DNA of 12,621 nucleotides from Candidatus Eiseniibacteriota bacterium. Lineage in GTDB: Bacteria > Eisenbacteria > RBG-16-71-46. The stretch lies in NCBI GenBank assembly GCA_005893365.1, contig VBPB01000058.1, forward strand, positions 1 to 12,621, given 5' to 3'. Below, in pieces: positions 5,900 to 12,621 of the stretch; positions within the stretch are counted from its first letter, which is position 1, and the number at the start of each line of letters is the position of its first letter. Under the pieces are notes generated by a model. The model searched no databases. It was not told the DNA's origin and saw nothing but the letters and a program-made list of their open reading frames with translations. Both the position numbers and the translations under genes were made by a program.

Positions 5900-7129
5900 T
5901 CACAGATAGCTCAGGAGCCGCGAGCGGCTCCTCGCCTTGACGCCCGCGTACCAGCCGCAGACCGGGTAGAGCGCGAGGACCACGCCCACCCAGACGGCGT
6001 AGACGACCGGCAGCCCGTAGCCGTAGTCGGGCGGCGGCCCGTGGGCCATCACCTCGCGCACCCGCGCACCGTAGCGCGCGATGGCGAAGGCGGCGGTCAC
6101 CAGGTCGATCAGGAACAGGTGGACGACGTAATTGAAGAGCGGCACGCGCCCGAACACGATCAGCGGGCGGGCCAGGGCCGGGACGCGCCGGTCCATGAGG
6201 CCGAGCAGCACCAGCGCCGGGCCCAGCGTCATGAGCAGGAAGAGCAGCGAGGGCGGGTACTTCTGGCAGTTGACGAACGAGAGCGCGGTGTAGAGGGCGT
6301 CCTCCTGGCGGGACCAGGGATGGGGATCGCCGTAGAAGTTGTAGGCCCTGAGCTCGGCGAACACCATGAGCAGCAGGGCCCCGACCGCGAGGATGCGCCG
6401 CCGCCGCTTGGGGTGCTCGTTCGCCATCCAGGCGCCGAACGCGTAGCCGGCGGCCATGACCCCGATCCAGGGCACCAGCGGGTACATGATGAGCAGCGTG
6501 TGGCCGGGCGCCCACACGATCGGCGCCTGAACGTGGAGCACGGTCCAGAGCGGTGCGAACACGCCGAAGCGCTCACTCGTCACGCCGTCGAACAGGTTGT
6601 GGCCGAGGATCATCCACCAGCCGAACGCGCCGATCGCCGGGACCGGCAGCCGCACCAAGAGGGAGAGCACGATCATGCTCCAGCCCAGCGCCCAGATCAC
6701 CTGCGCGAAGATGAAGTCGAAGCGGATCCCGAACCGCCATTCCCAGTTGACCACGGTGAGCTCGAGCACGACCAGCCAGAGCCCGCGCGTCCAGAGATAG
6801 CGGCACAGCTCGTCCTTCGAGCGCCCCTTGGCGCCCCACAGGAACGCGCCGGTGCCGGCCAGGAACACGAACACCGGCGCGCAGAAGTGGGTGACCCAGC
6901 GGGTGAGGAAGAGCGCGGCGCTCGCCCGGGTGAGGTCGGTCGGATCGAAGCTCTCGGCGCCGCGATGGAGGTGGTTGCGGACGTGGTCGAGCGCCATGAC
7001 GACCATGACCAGGCCGCGGAGGAGGTCGATGGATTCGAGGCGGCCCGCGCCCGCGGCGGCGGGCGACGCTGCGACAGCGGTCACGTGCGCAGGCACGGCG
7101 GCCGGGCCGGCAGGCACGACGGGCGGCAC
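5900..7129 (-). CDS. DUF1624/HGSNAT-like multipass membrane protein (putative acyltransferase)
   Basis: About 409 aa from GTG 7129. The N-terminal 29 residues are Ala/Pro-rich, and another GTG at 7084 is an equally possible start. From residue 30 the family signature appears, RLESIDLLRGLVMVVMALDHVRNHLH (30-55), typical of the heparan-alpha-glucosaminide N-acetyltransferase catalytic domain (PF07786/DUF1624). Around ten hydrophobic helices follow, with FCAPVFVFLAGTGAFLWG, a WMILGHNLFDG loop, and PLFNYVVHLFLIDLV near the C-terminus. Family members are thought to carry an acyl group across the membrane to a sugar or similar acceptor; the bacterial substrate is unknown. It begins 15 bp after the moaA stop on the same strand, so the two are probably co-transcribed although no functional link is known. 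No clear Shine-Dalgarno precedes it. Confidence 0.85.
   Translation of the reverse strand: MPPVVPAGPAAVPAHVTAVAASPAAAGAGRLESIDLLRGLVMVVMALDHVRNHLHRGAESFDPTDLTRASAALFLTRWVTHFCAPVFVFLAGTGAFLWGAKGRSKDELCRYLWTRGLWLVVLELTVVNWEWRFGIRFDFIFAQVIWALGWSMIVLSLLVRLPVPAIGAFGWWMILGHNLFDGVTSERFGVFAPLWTVLHVQAPIVWAPGHTLLIMYPLVPWIGVMAAGYAFGAWMANEHPKRRRRILAVGALLLMVFAELRAYNFYGDPHPWSRQEDALYTALSFVNCQKYPPSLLFLLMTLGPALVLLGLMDRRVPALARPLIVFGRVPLFNYVVHLFLIDLVTAAFAIARYGARVREVMAHGPPPDYGYGLPVVYAVWVGVVLALYPVCGWYAGVKARSRSRLLSYL
5913..5932. terminator. Hairpin for convergent transcripts (8-bp stem, tetraloop)
   Basis: AGGAGCCG, CGAG, CGGCTCCT, a perfect stem 28 bp after the stop of the murB-coupled ORF. It lies inside the last codons of the - strand membrane-protein gene. 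No T-run follows, so it is only a possible terminator for the murB transcript. Confidence 0.4.
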
Positions 7130-7144
7130 GGGCCGGCGGCCGGC

Positions 7145-8143
7145 TCAGCCGCCGATCGCGCTCATGCCGCGCTCTGGCTGCTTGAAGTAGGGGCTGTTGA
7201 TGAGGTGCCCCGGCTCCTTGCGCCACACCGCGGCGCGCAGCATCTCGGCGATCGTCTCGTCCGGGGCGCCCGCGCGCATCGCGCGGCGGAAGTCGTACTC
7301 CTTGAGCGAGAACAGGCAGGTGCGGATCTGCCCGTCGGCGGTGAGCCGGATGCGGTCGCAGTGGCCGCAGAACGGCCGCGTCACCGACGCGATCACGCCC
7401 ACGCTGCCGCCCCCGTCGAGGTAGCGGTAGAGCGTGGCCGGCGCGCTCGGGTCGGTCACCCGCGCCGCCTCGAGCGGGAACTCGGCGTGGATCCGCGCCA
7501 CGATCTCGGCGGCCGGGACCAGCTTCCAGCGCTCCCAGGTGTGGCCGAAGTCGAGCGGCATCCACTCGATGAAGCGCAGCTCGTAGCCGTTCTCGCGGGC
7601 CCAGCGCGCGAGCGGGACCACCTCGTCCTCGTTGAAGTCGCGCATCAGCACGGCGTTCACCTTGATGGGCGAGAGCCCCGCCGCCCGCGCCGCGGCGAGC
7701 CCGGCGATCACCTCATGGAACCGGTCGCGGCGCGCGATCTGCTGGAAGCGCTGCGGGTCGAGCGTGTCGAGGCTCACGTTCACGCGCTTGAGCCCCGCCG
7801 CGCGCAGCTCCCCGGCCAGGGTCGTCAGCTTGAGGCCGTTGGTGGTGAGCGAGAGGTCGAGGTCGGGCGCCAGGTCGTTCAGGAGCCGCACCAGCACCGG
7901 CAGGTCGGCGCGCACGGTGGGCTCGCCGCCGGTGAGGCGCACGCCGGTGACGCCGAGCGAGAGACACACGCGCGTGAAGCGGGCGATCTCCTCGTAGCTG
8001 AGCAGGTCACCCTTCGGCAGCCAGGGCATGCCCTCGGCGGGCATGCAGTAGACGCACCGCAGATTGCACCGGTCGGTGACCGAGATGCGCAGGTCGCGGA
8101 CGACGCGACCCTGGGTGTCGACGAGGGTTGAGGCGGGTGTCAT
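7145..8143 (-). CDS. moaA: GTP 3',8-cyclase (molybdenum cofactor synthesis)
   Basis: A radical SAM enzyme that rearranges GTP to 3',8-cyclo-GTP, the first step of molybdopterin synthesis, in the cytosol. I start it at ATG 8143, which has GGGGAG five bases upstream and gives 332 aa; a longer frame to 8281 adds only an Arg/Pro-rich non-family stretch. The N-terminal SAM cluster motif is CNLRCVYC (C26, C30, C33), followed by LTGGEPTVR. The second 4Fe-4S cluster uses C259, C262 and C276 in FCGHCDRIRLTADGQIRTC. The chain ends MSAIGG, the conserved Gly-Gly tail needed for activity. No other moa gene is in the window. A promoter lies just upstream and a membrane-protein gene follows 15 bp after the stop. 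Confidence 0.97.
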   Translation of the reverse strand: MTPASTLVDTQGRVVRDLRISVTDRCNLRCVYCMPAEGMPWLPKGDLLSYEEIARFTRVCLSLGVTGVRLTGGEPTVRADLPVLVRLLNDLAPDLDLSLTTNGLKLTTLAGELRAAGLKRVNVSLDTLDPQRFQQIARRDRFHEVIAGLAAARAAGLSPIKVNAVLMRDFNEDEVVPLARWARENGYELRFIEWMPLDFGHTWERWKLVPAAEIVARIHAEFPLEAARVTDPSAPATLYRYLDGGGSVGVIASVTRPFCGHCDRIRLTADGQIRTCLFSLKEYDFRRAMRAGAPDETIAEMLRAAVWRKEPGHLINSPYFKQPERGMSAIGG

Positions 8144-8167
8144 GGAGTCTCCCCGAGGGACGCCCAA

Positions 8168-8197
8168 AGCATACGGCGAGAGGAGCGTGGGCGACAA
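8168..8197 (-). promoter_or_regulatory. Candidate moaA promoter
   Basis: On the - strand TTGTCG (8192-8197), 18 bp spacer, TATGCT (8168-8173), each 4 of 6 to consensus. The -10 box ends 24 bp before the moaA ATG, leaving a short leader that contains the Shine-Dalgarno. No molybdenum-cofactor riboswitch could fit in this leader. Confidence 0.45.
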
Positions 8198-8219
8198 CCG
8201 CCGGTTGGACCGCCCCAGG

Positions 8220-8813
8220 CTAGGGCTGCGAGCCGCCGGGGTCCTTGGGCGGCGGCGGCTTGTCCTTCTTGGTCCGGGCATCCACGAGCCGCTGGATCCG
8301 CCGGTCCACCCAGGTGACCAGCATGCGGTCGGCGCGGGGGTCCGGGGCCTCGCTCCAGCGCGCGCCCAGCTGGATCGAGGTCAGCGGGTCGGCCCAGACG
8401 GCCCGCTCCGCGGCGGGCGCCGGCGGCCGGGAGCCGTCCGCGCCCAGGGCATGCCCGGCGTTCCAGGAATCCGCGTCGGGCGCACCCAGCAGCGCCGTCA
8501 GCTGACCCCGCACCGCGGCGTAGTCGTCGGCGGTGGCCTCGAGACGGTAGCCGATGGTCACCTTCCATAGCAGATTCAAGCCATGCGGCGTGCTGAAGAA
8601 CGAGTACTGCTCGTACTCGGCCGCCGGGTCGTCGCTGGCGCAGACCAGGTAGGCGGTGCCGTTGGACAGGATGGCCAGTCCACGGGCCGCGACCACGCTG
8701 TCCACCTGGCCGCGGCTCATGCCGAGCCGGAAGTGGTCGGTGCCGCGCATCAGCCGCGGCGGCGAGGCCGCGCAGACGCCGAGGGCGAGCACGGCGAACA
8801 GGAGGGTGCGCAT
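8220..8813 (-). CDS. Exported 197-aa protein, unknown function
   Basis: I start it at ATG 8813, because translation from there begins with a signal peptide (MRTLLFAVLALGVCAAS) and the upstream extension does not look like protein. The sequence LGVC resembles a lipobox but has Val at -1, so cleavage by signal peptidase I after CAAS is as likely as lipidation. Residues 28-43 (HFRLGMSRGQVDSVVA) resemble the GMS-x-x-QV motif at the start of BamE/SmpA-like repeats and related periplasmic domains. The middle alternates short beta-like stretches (YEQYSFFSTPHGLNLLW). The end is Lys/Pro-rich (KKDKPPPPKDP). No Shine-Dalgarno is visible. It is divergent from the next secreted protein and runs toward moaA on the same strand. 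Location is inferred as periplasm or envelope; function is unknown. Confidence 0.7.
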   Translation of the reverse strand: MRTLLFAVLALGVCAASPPRLMRGTDHFRLGMSRGQVDSVVAARGLAILSNGTAYLVCASDDPAAEYEQYSFFSTPHGLNLLWKVTIGYRLEATADDYAAVRGQLTALLGAPDADSWNAGHALGADGSRPPAPAAERAVWADPLTSIQLGARWSEAPDPRADRMLVTWVDRRIQRLVDARTKKDKPPPPKDPGGSQP

Positions 8814-8920
8814 GCCGGGGTTTTCGGCACGCGGCGCCTGCGGCTTGATGGCCGCGCCGCGCCGGTCGCCGGGATGGCGGCACTCGTCCGGAGGCGGCTC
8901 CTGCCGGGCCCCCCGCCGCC

Positions 8921-8926
8921 TATAAC
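8921..8926 (+). promoter_or_regulatory. -10 box for the DUF4350-like gene
   Basis: TATAAC, 5 of 6 to consensus, in otherwise very GC-rich DNA. It lies 38 bp before the GTG start and 20 bp before the GAGGAGG Shine-Dalgarno. No good -35 hexamer lies 16-18 bp upstream. Confidence 0.45.
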
Positions 8927-8958
8927 ATCGCGGCGCTCCCCACCCGAGGAGGCCACAC

Positions 8959-9933
8959 GTGCCCGGTCCCGCCCGCCCCACCGCATCGTCGCCACTGGCC
9001 TGGCTCCTCGCGGCCCTCTGCGCCGCGTCGCTCGTTCGGCCATGCCCCGCCGCCGCCCAGCAAGTCGCCGACTCGACGTTCGATACCAGCGTCGCCCACC
9101 CCGCGTTCACCGCGCGGCATCCCAAGGTGTTGTTCGACGAGGCGCATCACAACTTCCACACCTCGACCGGACGCTACAAGGTGTTCGCCGAACTGATCGC
9201 CCACGACGGCTGCCTCGTGACGCCGAACCGGGCCGCGTTCAGCGCGGCGTCGCTCGCGGGCTACCAGGTGCTGGTCATCTCGAACGCGCTCGGCGGCGAG
9301 CGGATGCAGGACAGCACCGCCTCCAACCCCGCCTTCACCGACCCCGAGTGCGACGCGGTCCGCGACTGGGTGCGCGCGGGCGGGTCGCTGCTCCTGATCG
9401 CCGACCACGCGCCGATGGGTGCGGCCGCCCGGGGCATGGCCGCTCGCTTCGGCGTGGACATGCGCAACGGGGTCACCGTGGACACGGTGGCAGCGAACCA
9501 CGCGCAGGGGAATCCCACGCTGATCTACTACTCGCGCGCCAACGGGCTGATCGGCGACCACGCCATCACGCGCGGCCGGGATTCGACGGAGCGCGTGAGC
9601 CAGGTCATCGCCTTCACCGGCCAGTCGCTCAAGGGGCCGGAGGGAAGCGTGGCGTTCCTGCCGCTCGCGCCGACCGCTCTCGACCTGATCGCGCCGTCGC
9701 TACAGGCGGCGGTGACCATGACGCCCGACCAGGGGGTCTCGGCCGCCGGGCGTGCGCAGGGGATCGCGTTCGCGTTCGGCCAGGGGCGGGTGGTGGTGAC
9801 GGGCGAGGCGGGGATGCTCTCGGCGCAGCTCGCGGGACCCAGCCGGTTCAAGATGGGGATGAACTACCCGGGGATCGACAACCGGCAGCTCGCGCTCAAC
9901 ATCGTGCGGTGGCTGGCTGGCCTCTTGGATTGA
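8959..9933 (+). CDS. Secreted DUF4350/GATase-like protein
   Basis: A 324-aa exported protein from GTG 8959, with GAGGAGG six bases upstream. Residues 1 to about 33 are a signal peptide (LAWLLAALCAASL core, cleavage near AAA-Q). The mature protein has the open alpha/beta layout of DUF4350 and class I glutamine-amidotransferase-like folds. It opens with PKVLFDEAHHNFHT (55-68), in which the Asp-Glu-Ala-His-His is the family hallmark. The strand YQVLVISNALGG (102-113), the helix-turn-strand DWVRAGGSLLLIADHAPMG (136-154) and a late GRVVVTGEAGML follow. No Cys nucleophile elbow (GxCxG) is present, so amidotransferase chemistry is not expected; it may bind a ligand or sugar in the periplasm. Its stop is followed by a strong hairpin shared with the convergent gene. 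Domain naming is from memory of the motif; function is unknown. Confidence 0.8.
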   Translation: MPGPARPTASSPLAWLLAALCAASLVRPCPAAAQQVADSTFDTSVAHPAFTARHPKVLFDEAHHNFHTSTGRYKVFAELIAHDGCLVTPNRAAFSAASLAGYQVLVISNALGGERMQDSTASNPAFTDPECDAVRDWVRAGGSLLLIADHAPMGAAARGMAARFGVDMRNGVTVDTVAANHAQGNPTLIYYSRANGLIGDHAITRGRDSTERVSQVIAFTGQSLKGPEGSVAFLPLAPTALDLIAPSLQAAVTMTPDQGVSAAGRAQGIAFAFGQGRVVVTGEAGMLSAQLAGPSRFKMGMNYPGIDNRQLALNIVRWLAGLLD

Positions 9934-9951
9934 CGGTCGCTGGAAACGAAT

Positions 9952-9985
9952 CGCGGCGCCGTGCGGTGTTCGGCACGGCGCCGCG
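9952..9985. terminator. Bidirectional terminator hairpin between convergent genes
   Basis: CGCGGCGCCGTGC, 8-nt loop, then its exact 13-base complement. The flanking CGAA and TTCG can extend the stem across a bulged T. It lies 18 bp after the + strand stop and 17 bp before the - strand stop, as expected for a shared terminator, though without a long T-run. Confidence 0.7.
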
Positions 9986-10002
9986 TTCGAACTCCTCGAG
10001 GT

Positions 10003-12135
10003 CTACCGCGTCTGGATGACTCTTGCGGTGCGGGTCTCGGTCAGTCCGCCGCTGGTCACCGAAGCGCGGGCGAAGTAGATGCCGCTGGGCGGGGCGCTCC
10101 CTCCGAGCCCGGTGAGCGGGAGGCCGTGGATGCCCGGCGGCATCGTGCCCTCCGCCAGCGTGCCGATCTCGCGACCGGCGGCGTCATAGGCACGCACCGA
10201 CACCACGGACTCCTTGGGCAGCGCCAGCACGAACGTGGCCTTGGCCCCGATGCCCTGGCCGCGGAAGTCCAGCGCCGCGGGCGTCTGGCCGGGGGGCTCG
10301 ACGCCCACGATCGCCTCGGCCACCAGGTCCACGCCGTCGGCGTCGTAGAGCGCCATCAGATCGAAGACGCCCGACGACACGTTGCCCACGAGCGTCCCGA
10401 ACTGGCCCGAGACGGTGCCGGACGACAGCACGTCGAAGCGGTTGCCCGGGGCGGGCATGAAGCCGCCCACCGCCGCGGCCTCGATGGTGCCCGCCAGGGT
10501 GGCGAGACCGTCCACCTGGAGCTTGCCGTACTGGGCGGCCGAGGCCCCCGCGAGCGGCACGGTCAGCCGGCCCGCGGCCGTCTGCGCGTAATCGCCCTGG
10601 ATGTGAAGCGTCCCGGCTCCGGCGTCGGGGCTGACCAGCGCGCCGCTCGTCACGTTGGCGGCGATGGTGCCGATGCCGCGCAGGGTCCCCGCCTGGATCT
10701 GCAGCGGGTGGGCGGAGGTGAGCGTCCCGCCGTCGAGGATCGTCGACCCGCCGGTCTGGATCAGGTCGGTGCTGCTACCGACGTTGAGCGCACCCTGCAC
10801 GCGCAGCGTGCCCTGGTTGATCGTCTGCACGCCGGTCAGGTTGGTGGTTCCGCCCGCCATCGCGGTGATGGTGGCGCCGGAGCCGATGGTGATGTCCCTG
10901 AGCGTGGCGACCCCGCGGGTGACGATCTGCCCGCCGCGCGAGCCGTCGATCACCCCGCCCATGATCGTGCCCGACGAGTTGCGGCCCAGCTCGACCGGGC
11001 CGCCGTCGGTGGTCAGCGTGCCGAACCGGTTGTCGAGGGTCGCGGCGTCGTCGATCCAGATGGCGCCGCCCGGCAAGGTCGAAATGTGCCCGGGATTCGA
11101 GAGCCAGGTCGATGATCCCTTCAGCCACATCAGGCCGTTCTTGACGCTGATGGTGCCGTTGTTGACGAACGGTGCCGTGATGTTGAAGGACGAGGACGGG
11201 CAGTCGACGTCGATGGTGCCCTCGTTGTCGATGTTGCCCTGAATGGTGCCGCAGCCGGTGATGGTGTGCCCGGCGCTATTGACCATCGTGGACCCACCGG
11301 ACGCGTCGAGGATGCCGCCCTCGAGGACGATCTTGCCGTCGCCGACGATCGACACGGTGCTGTTGACGAAGCAGCAGCCGGTGTTGAACCAGCCCTGCAC
11401 CCGGATCGTGCCGTAGTTGTAGACCGCGCGGCCCCCAGGGGTGTTGTCGAGGAGCCCGATCACGTCCAACTCGGCGCCCGCGGCGACCTCCAGGTCCTGC
11501 CCGTTGCCCTGCAGGAGGCGCACGGCGTGCTCGGTGCCGACCCGCTGGATCTCGGTGTTGAACAGCAGGCCGGCGAAGAGCGTCAGGTCGCCCCCGTCCA
11601 CGACCAGCGTGCCACCGCGCGTGGTGTATTGGCCGTTGAGCGTGCAGTCGAGCGTGCCACCCGTGTCAAAGGGCATCTTGATCAGGAGACTGCCGCCACC
11701 GGGGCCGGCGATGATCTGCCCGCCGTGGTTCTGCACCAGCGGACGGTCCACGTGCACGGTCGCCGAGTGGATCATCCGCAGCGCGCCACTGTTGATCACG
11801 ATGCCCTCGAGCGTGAGGATCTTCCCATCCACGATCAGCGAGGCGCCGTTGTCGATGCGCAGGCCGCCGGTCGTGGCGTCATGATCGAGCGTCACCACGT
11901 AGGCGCTCGACAGCGGCTTCATGACCGCGACCTCGTTGACGGCGTCGGGCACGTTGGCCGGCGACCAGTTCGAGGCGTCGGACCAGTTGCCGCCGTTGGG
12001 ATTGACCCAGAGCACGGTGTCGGCGCCCTGGGCGCGGGCGAGGGACGGGGTCAAGGCGACCGACACCATGAGCCCGGCCAGCAGGACGAGCAGCGGTGAG
12101 AGACGAGACGGGAGGGTGGGACGGGTCCGGAGCAT
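10003..12135 (-). CDS. Large secreted beta-repeat protein with C-terminal FlgD-like sorting domain
   Basis: A 710-aa protein from ATG 12135, which has AGGAGA six bases upstream and a signal peptide directly after it (residues 1 to about 35, LLVLLAGLMVSVALTP core, cleavage at ARA-Q). The longer frame to 12342 adds non-protein-like sequence. Residues 43-66 hold VNPNGGNWSDASNWSPANVP, a motif common at the start of autotransporter-like and PEP-type passenger repeats. Residues about 70-560 are Gly/Thr/Asn-rich with many short imperfect repeats of the type NxGTIxVxG and LxGGTL, as in right-handed beta-helices. Residues about 620-710 form a FlgD-like beta-sandwich (VRAYDAAGREIGTL, SGIYFARASV, ending IQTR), the usual C-terminal tail of T9SS-type cargo. 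Likely surface or extracellular. No catalytic site is seen, so ligand or role is unknown. Confidence 0.85.
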   Translation of the reverse strand: MLRTRPTLPSRLSPLLVLLAGLMVSVALTPSLARAQGADTVLWVNPNGGNWSDASNWSPANVPDAVNEVAVMKPLSSAYVVTLDHDATTGGLRIDNGASLIVDGKILTLEGIVINSGALRMIHSATVHVDRPLVQNHGGQIIAGPGGGSLLIKMPFDTGGTLDCTLNGQYTTRGGTLVVDGGDLTLFAGLLFNTEIQRVGTEHAVRLLQGNGQDLEVAAGAELDVIGLLDNTPGGRAVYNYGTIRVQGWFNTGCCFVNSTVSIVGDGKIVLEGGILDASGGSTMVNSAGHTITGCGTIQGNIDNEGTIDVDCPSSSFNITAPFVNNGTISVKNGLMWLKGSSTWLSNPGHISTLPGGAIWIDDAATLDNRFGTLTTDGGPVELGRNSSGTIMGGVIDGSRGGQIVTRGVATLRDITIGSGATITAMAGGTTNLTGVQTINQGTLRVQGALNVGSSTDLIQTGGSTILDGGTLTSAHPLQIQAGTLRGIGTIAANVTSGALVSPDAGAGTLHIQGDYAQTAAGRLTVPLAGASAAQYGKLQVDGLATLAGTIEAAAVGGFMPAPGNRFDVLSSGTVSGQFGTLVGNVSSGVFDLMALYDADGVDLVAEAIVGVEPPGQTPAALDFRGQGIGAKATFVLALPKESVVSVRAYDAAGREIGTLAEGTMPPGIHGLPLTGLGGSAPPSGIYFARASVTSGGLTETRTARVIQTR

Positions 12136-12249
12136 GGAGTCTCTCCTGGCGCCGCCGCGGCATGGCGGGCGGCCCTTTGCGTCCCCGGGCACGGCGGCAA
12201 CCAGGCCGCGCGGGGGGACCGTCAGTGGAAGCGGTGGGGGTCCCGCTTC

Positions 12250-12277
12250 AGGCGCATGAAGGTAGGCCCATGCGCCT
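12250..12277. repeat. Inverted repeat straddling the promoter of the secreted protein gene
   Basis: AGGCGCATG (12250-12258), 10-bp spacer, CATGCGCCT (12269-12277), perfect 9-bp arms. The - strand -10 candidate TACCTT (12259-12264) lies in the spacer, the layout of a repressor operator. Protein unknown. Confidence 0.45.
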
Positions 12278-12287
12278 CGGCCCACAA
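12259..12287 (-). promoter_or_regulatory. Candidate promoter of the large secreted protein
   Basis: On the - strand TTGTGG (12282-12287), 17 bp, TACCTT (12259-12264), each 3 of 6 to consensus. It would give a leader of about 115 nt. Support is mostly the exact 17-bp spacing and the overlapping inverted repeat. Confidence 0.3.
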
Positions 12288-12335
12288 TCACGCATTCAGG
12301 CGAGTCCCAGGCGCCTGCCGGCCCTCGCCGCGTCG

Positions 12336-12364
12336 TTGACACCCGCGCCGGCTGCGCCTAGCGT
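12336..12364 (+). promoter_or_regulatory. Promoter of the OPT transporter gene
   Basis: TTGACA (6 of 6; 12336-12341), 17 bp spacer, TAGCGT (3 of 6, keeping the key T-A and final T; 12359-12364). It lies 63 bp before the ATG, with a GAGGG Shine-Dalgarno seven bases from that ATG. Confidence 0.6.
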
Positions 12365-12426
12365 GCCACGACCGGGCGGGCCGCCCGGGTAGCCGGCCGT
12401 CATCCGCGACCTTCGAGGGTCCTTCG

Positions 12427-12621
12427 ATGAGCACAGCGCTGCGCGTGGAGCCCGCGGAGTCCCAGACTCCGGTCCACCATCCCTACATCGCGCCCGAGAC
12501 GGTGCTGCCCGAGTTCACCATCCGCGCGGTGATCCTCGGGACCATCCTCGGCATGGTCTTCGGCGCCTCGTCGCTCTACCTGGTGCTCAAGGTCGGGCTC
12601 ACCGTCAGCGCCTCGATCCCG
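12427..12621 (+). CDS. OPT-family oligopeptide transporter, N-terminal fragment
   Basis: The first 65 codons of a gene cut by the window end. The ATG at 12427 has GAGGG seven bases upstream. After a polar stretch that includes HHPYIAPETVLPEF comes the family's first transmembrane unit: TIRAVILGTILGMVFGASSL, then YLVLKVGLTVSASIP. The E-F-T-x-R-A-x-x-L-G, Y-L-x-L-K-V-G and S-A-S-I-P pattern is the start of the OPT (oligopeptide/metal-chelate) transporter domain. Such inner-membrane transporters import small peptides or metal complexes. An upstream dipeptidyl peptidase in the same window is suggestive but not adjacent. Substrate unknown; family assignment strong for so short a fragment. Confidence 0.88.
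   Translation, partial: MSTALRVEPAESQTPVHHPYIAPETVLPEFTIRAVILGTILGMVFGASSLYLVLKVGLTVSASIP

Larger units (their letters stand above)
12136..12426. other. Divergent intergenic region with repeats
   Basis: 291 bp between two divergent genes and no supported ORF. It holds promoters for both sides, a 9-bp inverted repeat, two TTCAGGCG copies (12247-12254 and 12295-12302), a CAGGCGCCTG palindrome (12308-12317) and, in the transporter leader, a CCGGGC-GGGCC-GCCCGG hairpin (12372-12388). Confidence 0.6.

Noticed and set aside
5651..8131. Very long + strand open frame (826 codons)
   Set aside because: It runs antisense to the DUF1624 gene and moaA. Its translation is His/Arg/Glu/Ala-rich with no domain, the usual mirror of high-GC codon use.
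8144..8281. N-terminal extension of moaA
   Set aside because: The extension is Arg/Ser/Pro-rich, overlaps the candidate promoter, and lacks the family N-terminus. ATG 8143 has a good Shine-Dalgarno sequence.
8814..9125. N-terminal extension of the 197-aa exported protein
   Set aside because: It overlaps the divergent gene and places a signal peptide mid-protein.
9961..12099. Long + strand frames opposite the secreted repeat protein (9961-11115, 11266-12099)
   Set aside because: Mirror frames of a real gene; His/Arg/Gly-rich translations without domains or start sites.
12136..12342. N-terminal extension of the large secreted protein
   Set aside because: It would bury the signal peptide inside the chain and covers the inverted repeat and promoter. 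ATG 12135 with AGGAGA fits better.

Overview
The window is a high-GC (roughly 70% by eye), gene-dense stretch of an ordinary bacterial chromosome. No plasmid, phage, insertion sequence, CRISPR or RNA gene was seen. Several features fit an uncultivated diderm lineage of the Gemmatimonadota/Eisenbacteria/FCB type: a secreted protein with a C-terminal FlgD-like (T9SS-style) tail, a double-Glu dipeptidyl peptidase IV, a PEP/IPTL-CTERM-like anchored protein and an OPT transporter. The lineage is inference; no marker gene settles it.

Left part (1-3195, + strand): the 3' part of a dipeptidyl peptidase IV (S9B), an unrecognised 122-aa protein, and a DUF2442-DUF4160 fusion whose second domain has its own internal GTG start with a Shine-Dalgarno sequence. 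Next (3205-3417, - strand) is a stop-bounded remnant of a FlgD-like C-terminal domain. A 10-bp direct repeat brackets this remnant region.

The most notable gene is at 3453-3677 (- strand). It is a 74-aa SelW/Rdx-family thioredoxin-like selenoprotein in which an in-frame TGA occupies the Sec position of a Cys-x-x-Sec motif. A bacterial SECIS-like hairpin follows the TGA, a strong Shine-Dalgarno sequence precedes the ATG, and a plausible promoter lies upstream. Normal gene calling stops at the TGA and misses the gene.

Middle (3869-5885): a small secreted protein with a CTERM-like membrane anchor (- strand), then murB (+ strand) translationally coupled by an ATGA overlap to a 72-aa protein of unknown function.

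Right part: a - strand pair of moaA (molybdenum cofactor synthesis) and a DUF1624/HGSNAT-like multipass membrane protein; a small exported protein (- strand); a secreted DUF4350/GATase-like protein (+ strand) that converges on a 710-aa secreted repeat protein (- strand) across a strong hairpin; and the start of an OPT-family transporter (+ strand) with a TTGACA promoter. The 291-bp divergent gap before the transporter carries inverted and direct repeats that may be operators.

There is no single multi-gene system here. The genes are mostly independent housekeeping and envelope functions. The selenoprotein implies that the host has the Sec machinery (selA, selB, selC, selD), which is not in this window.
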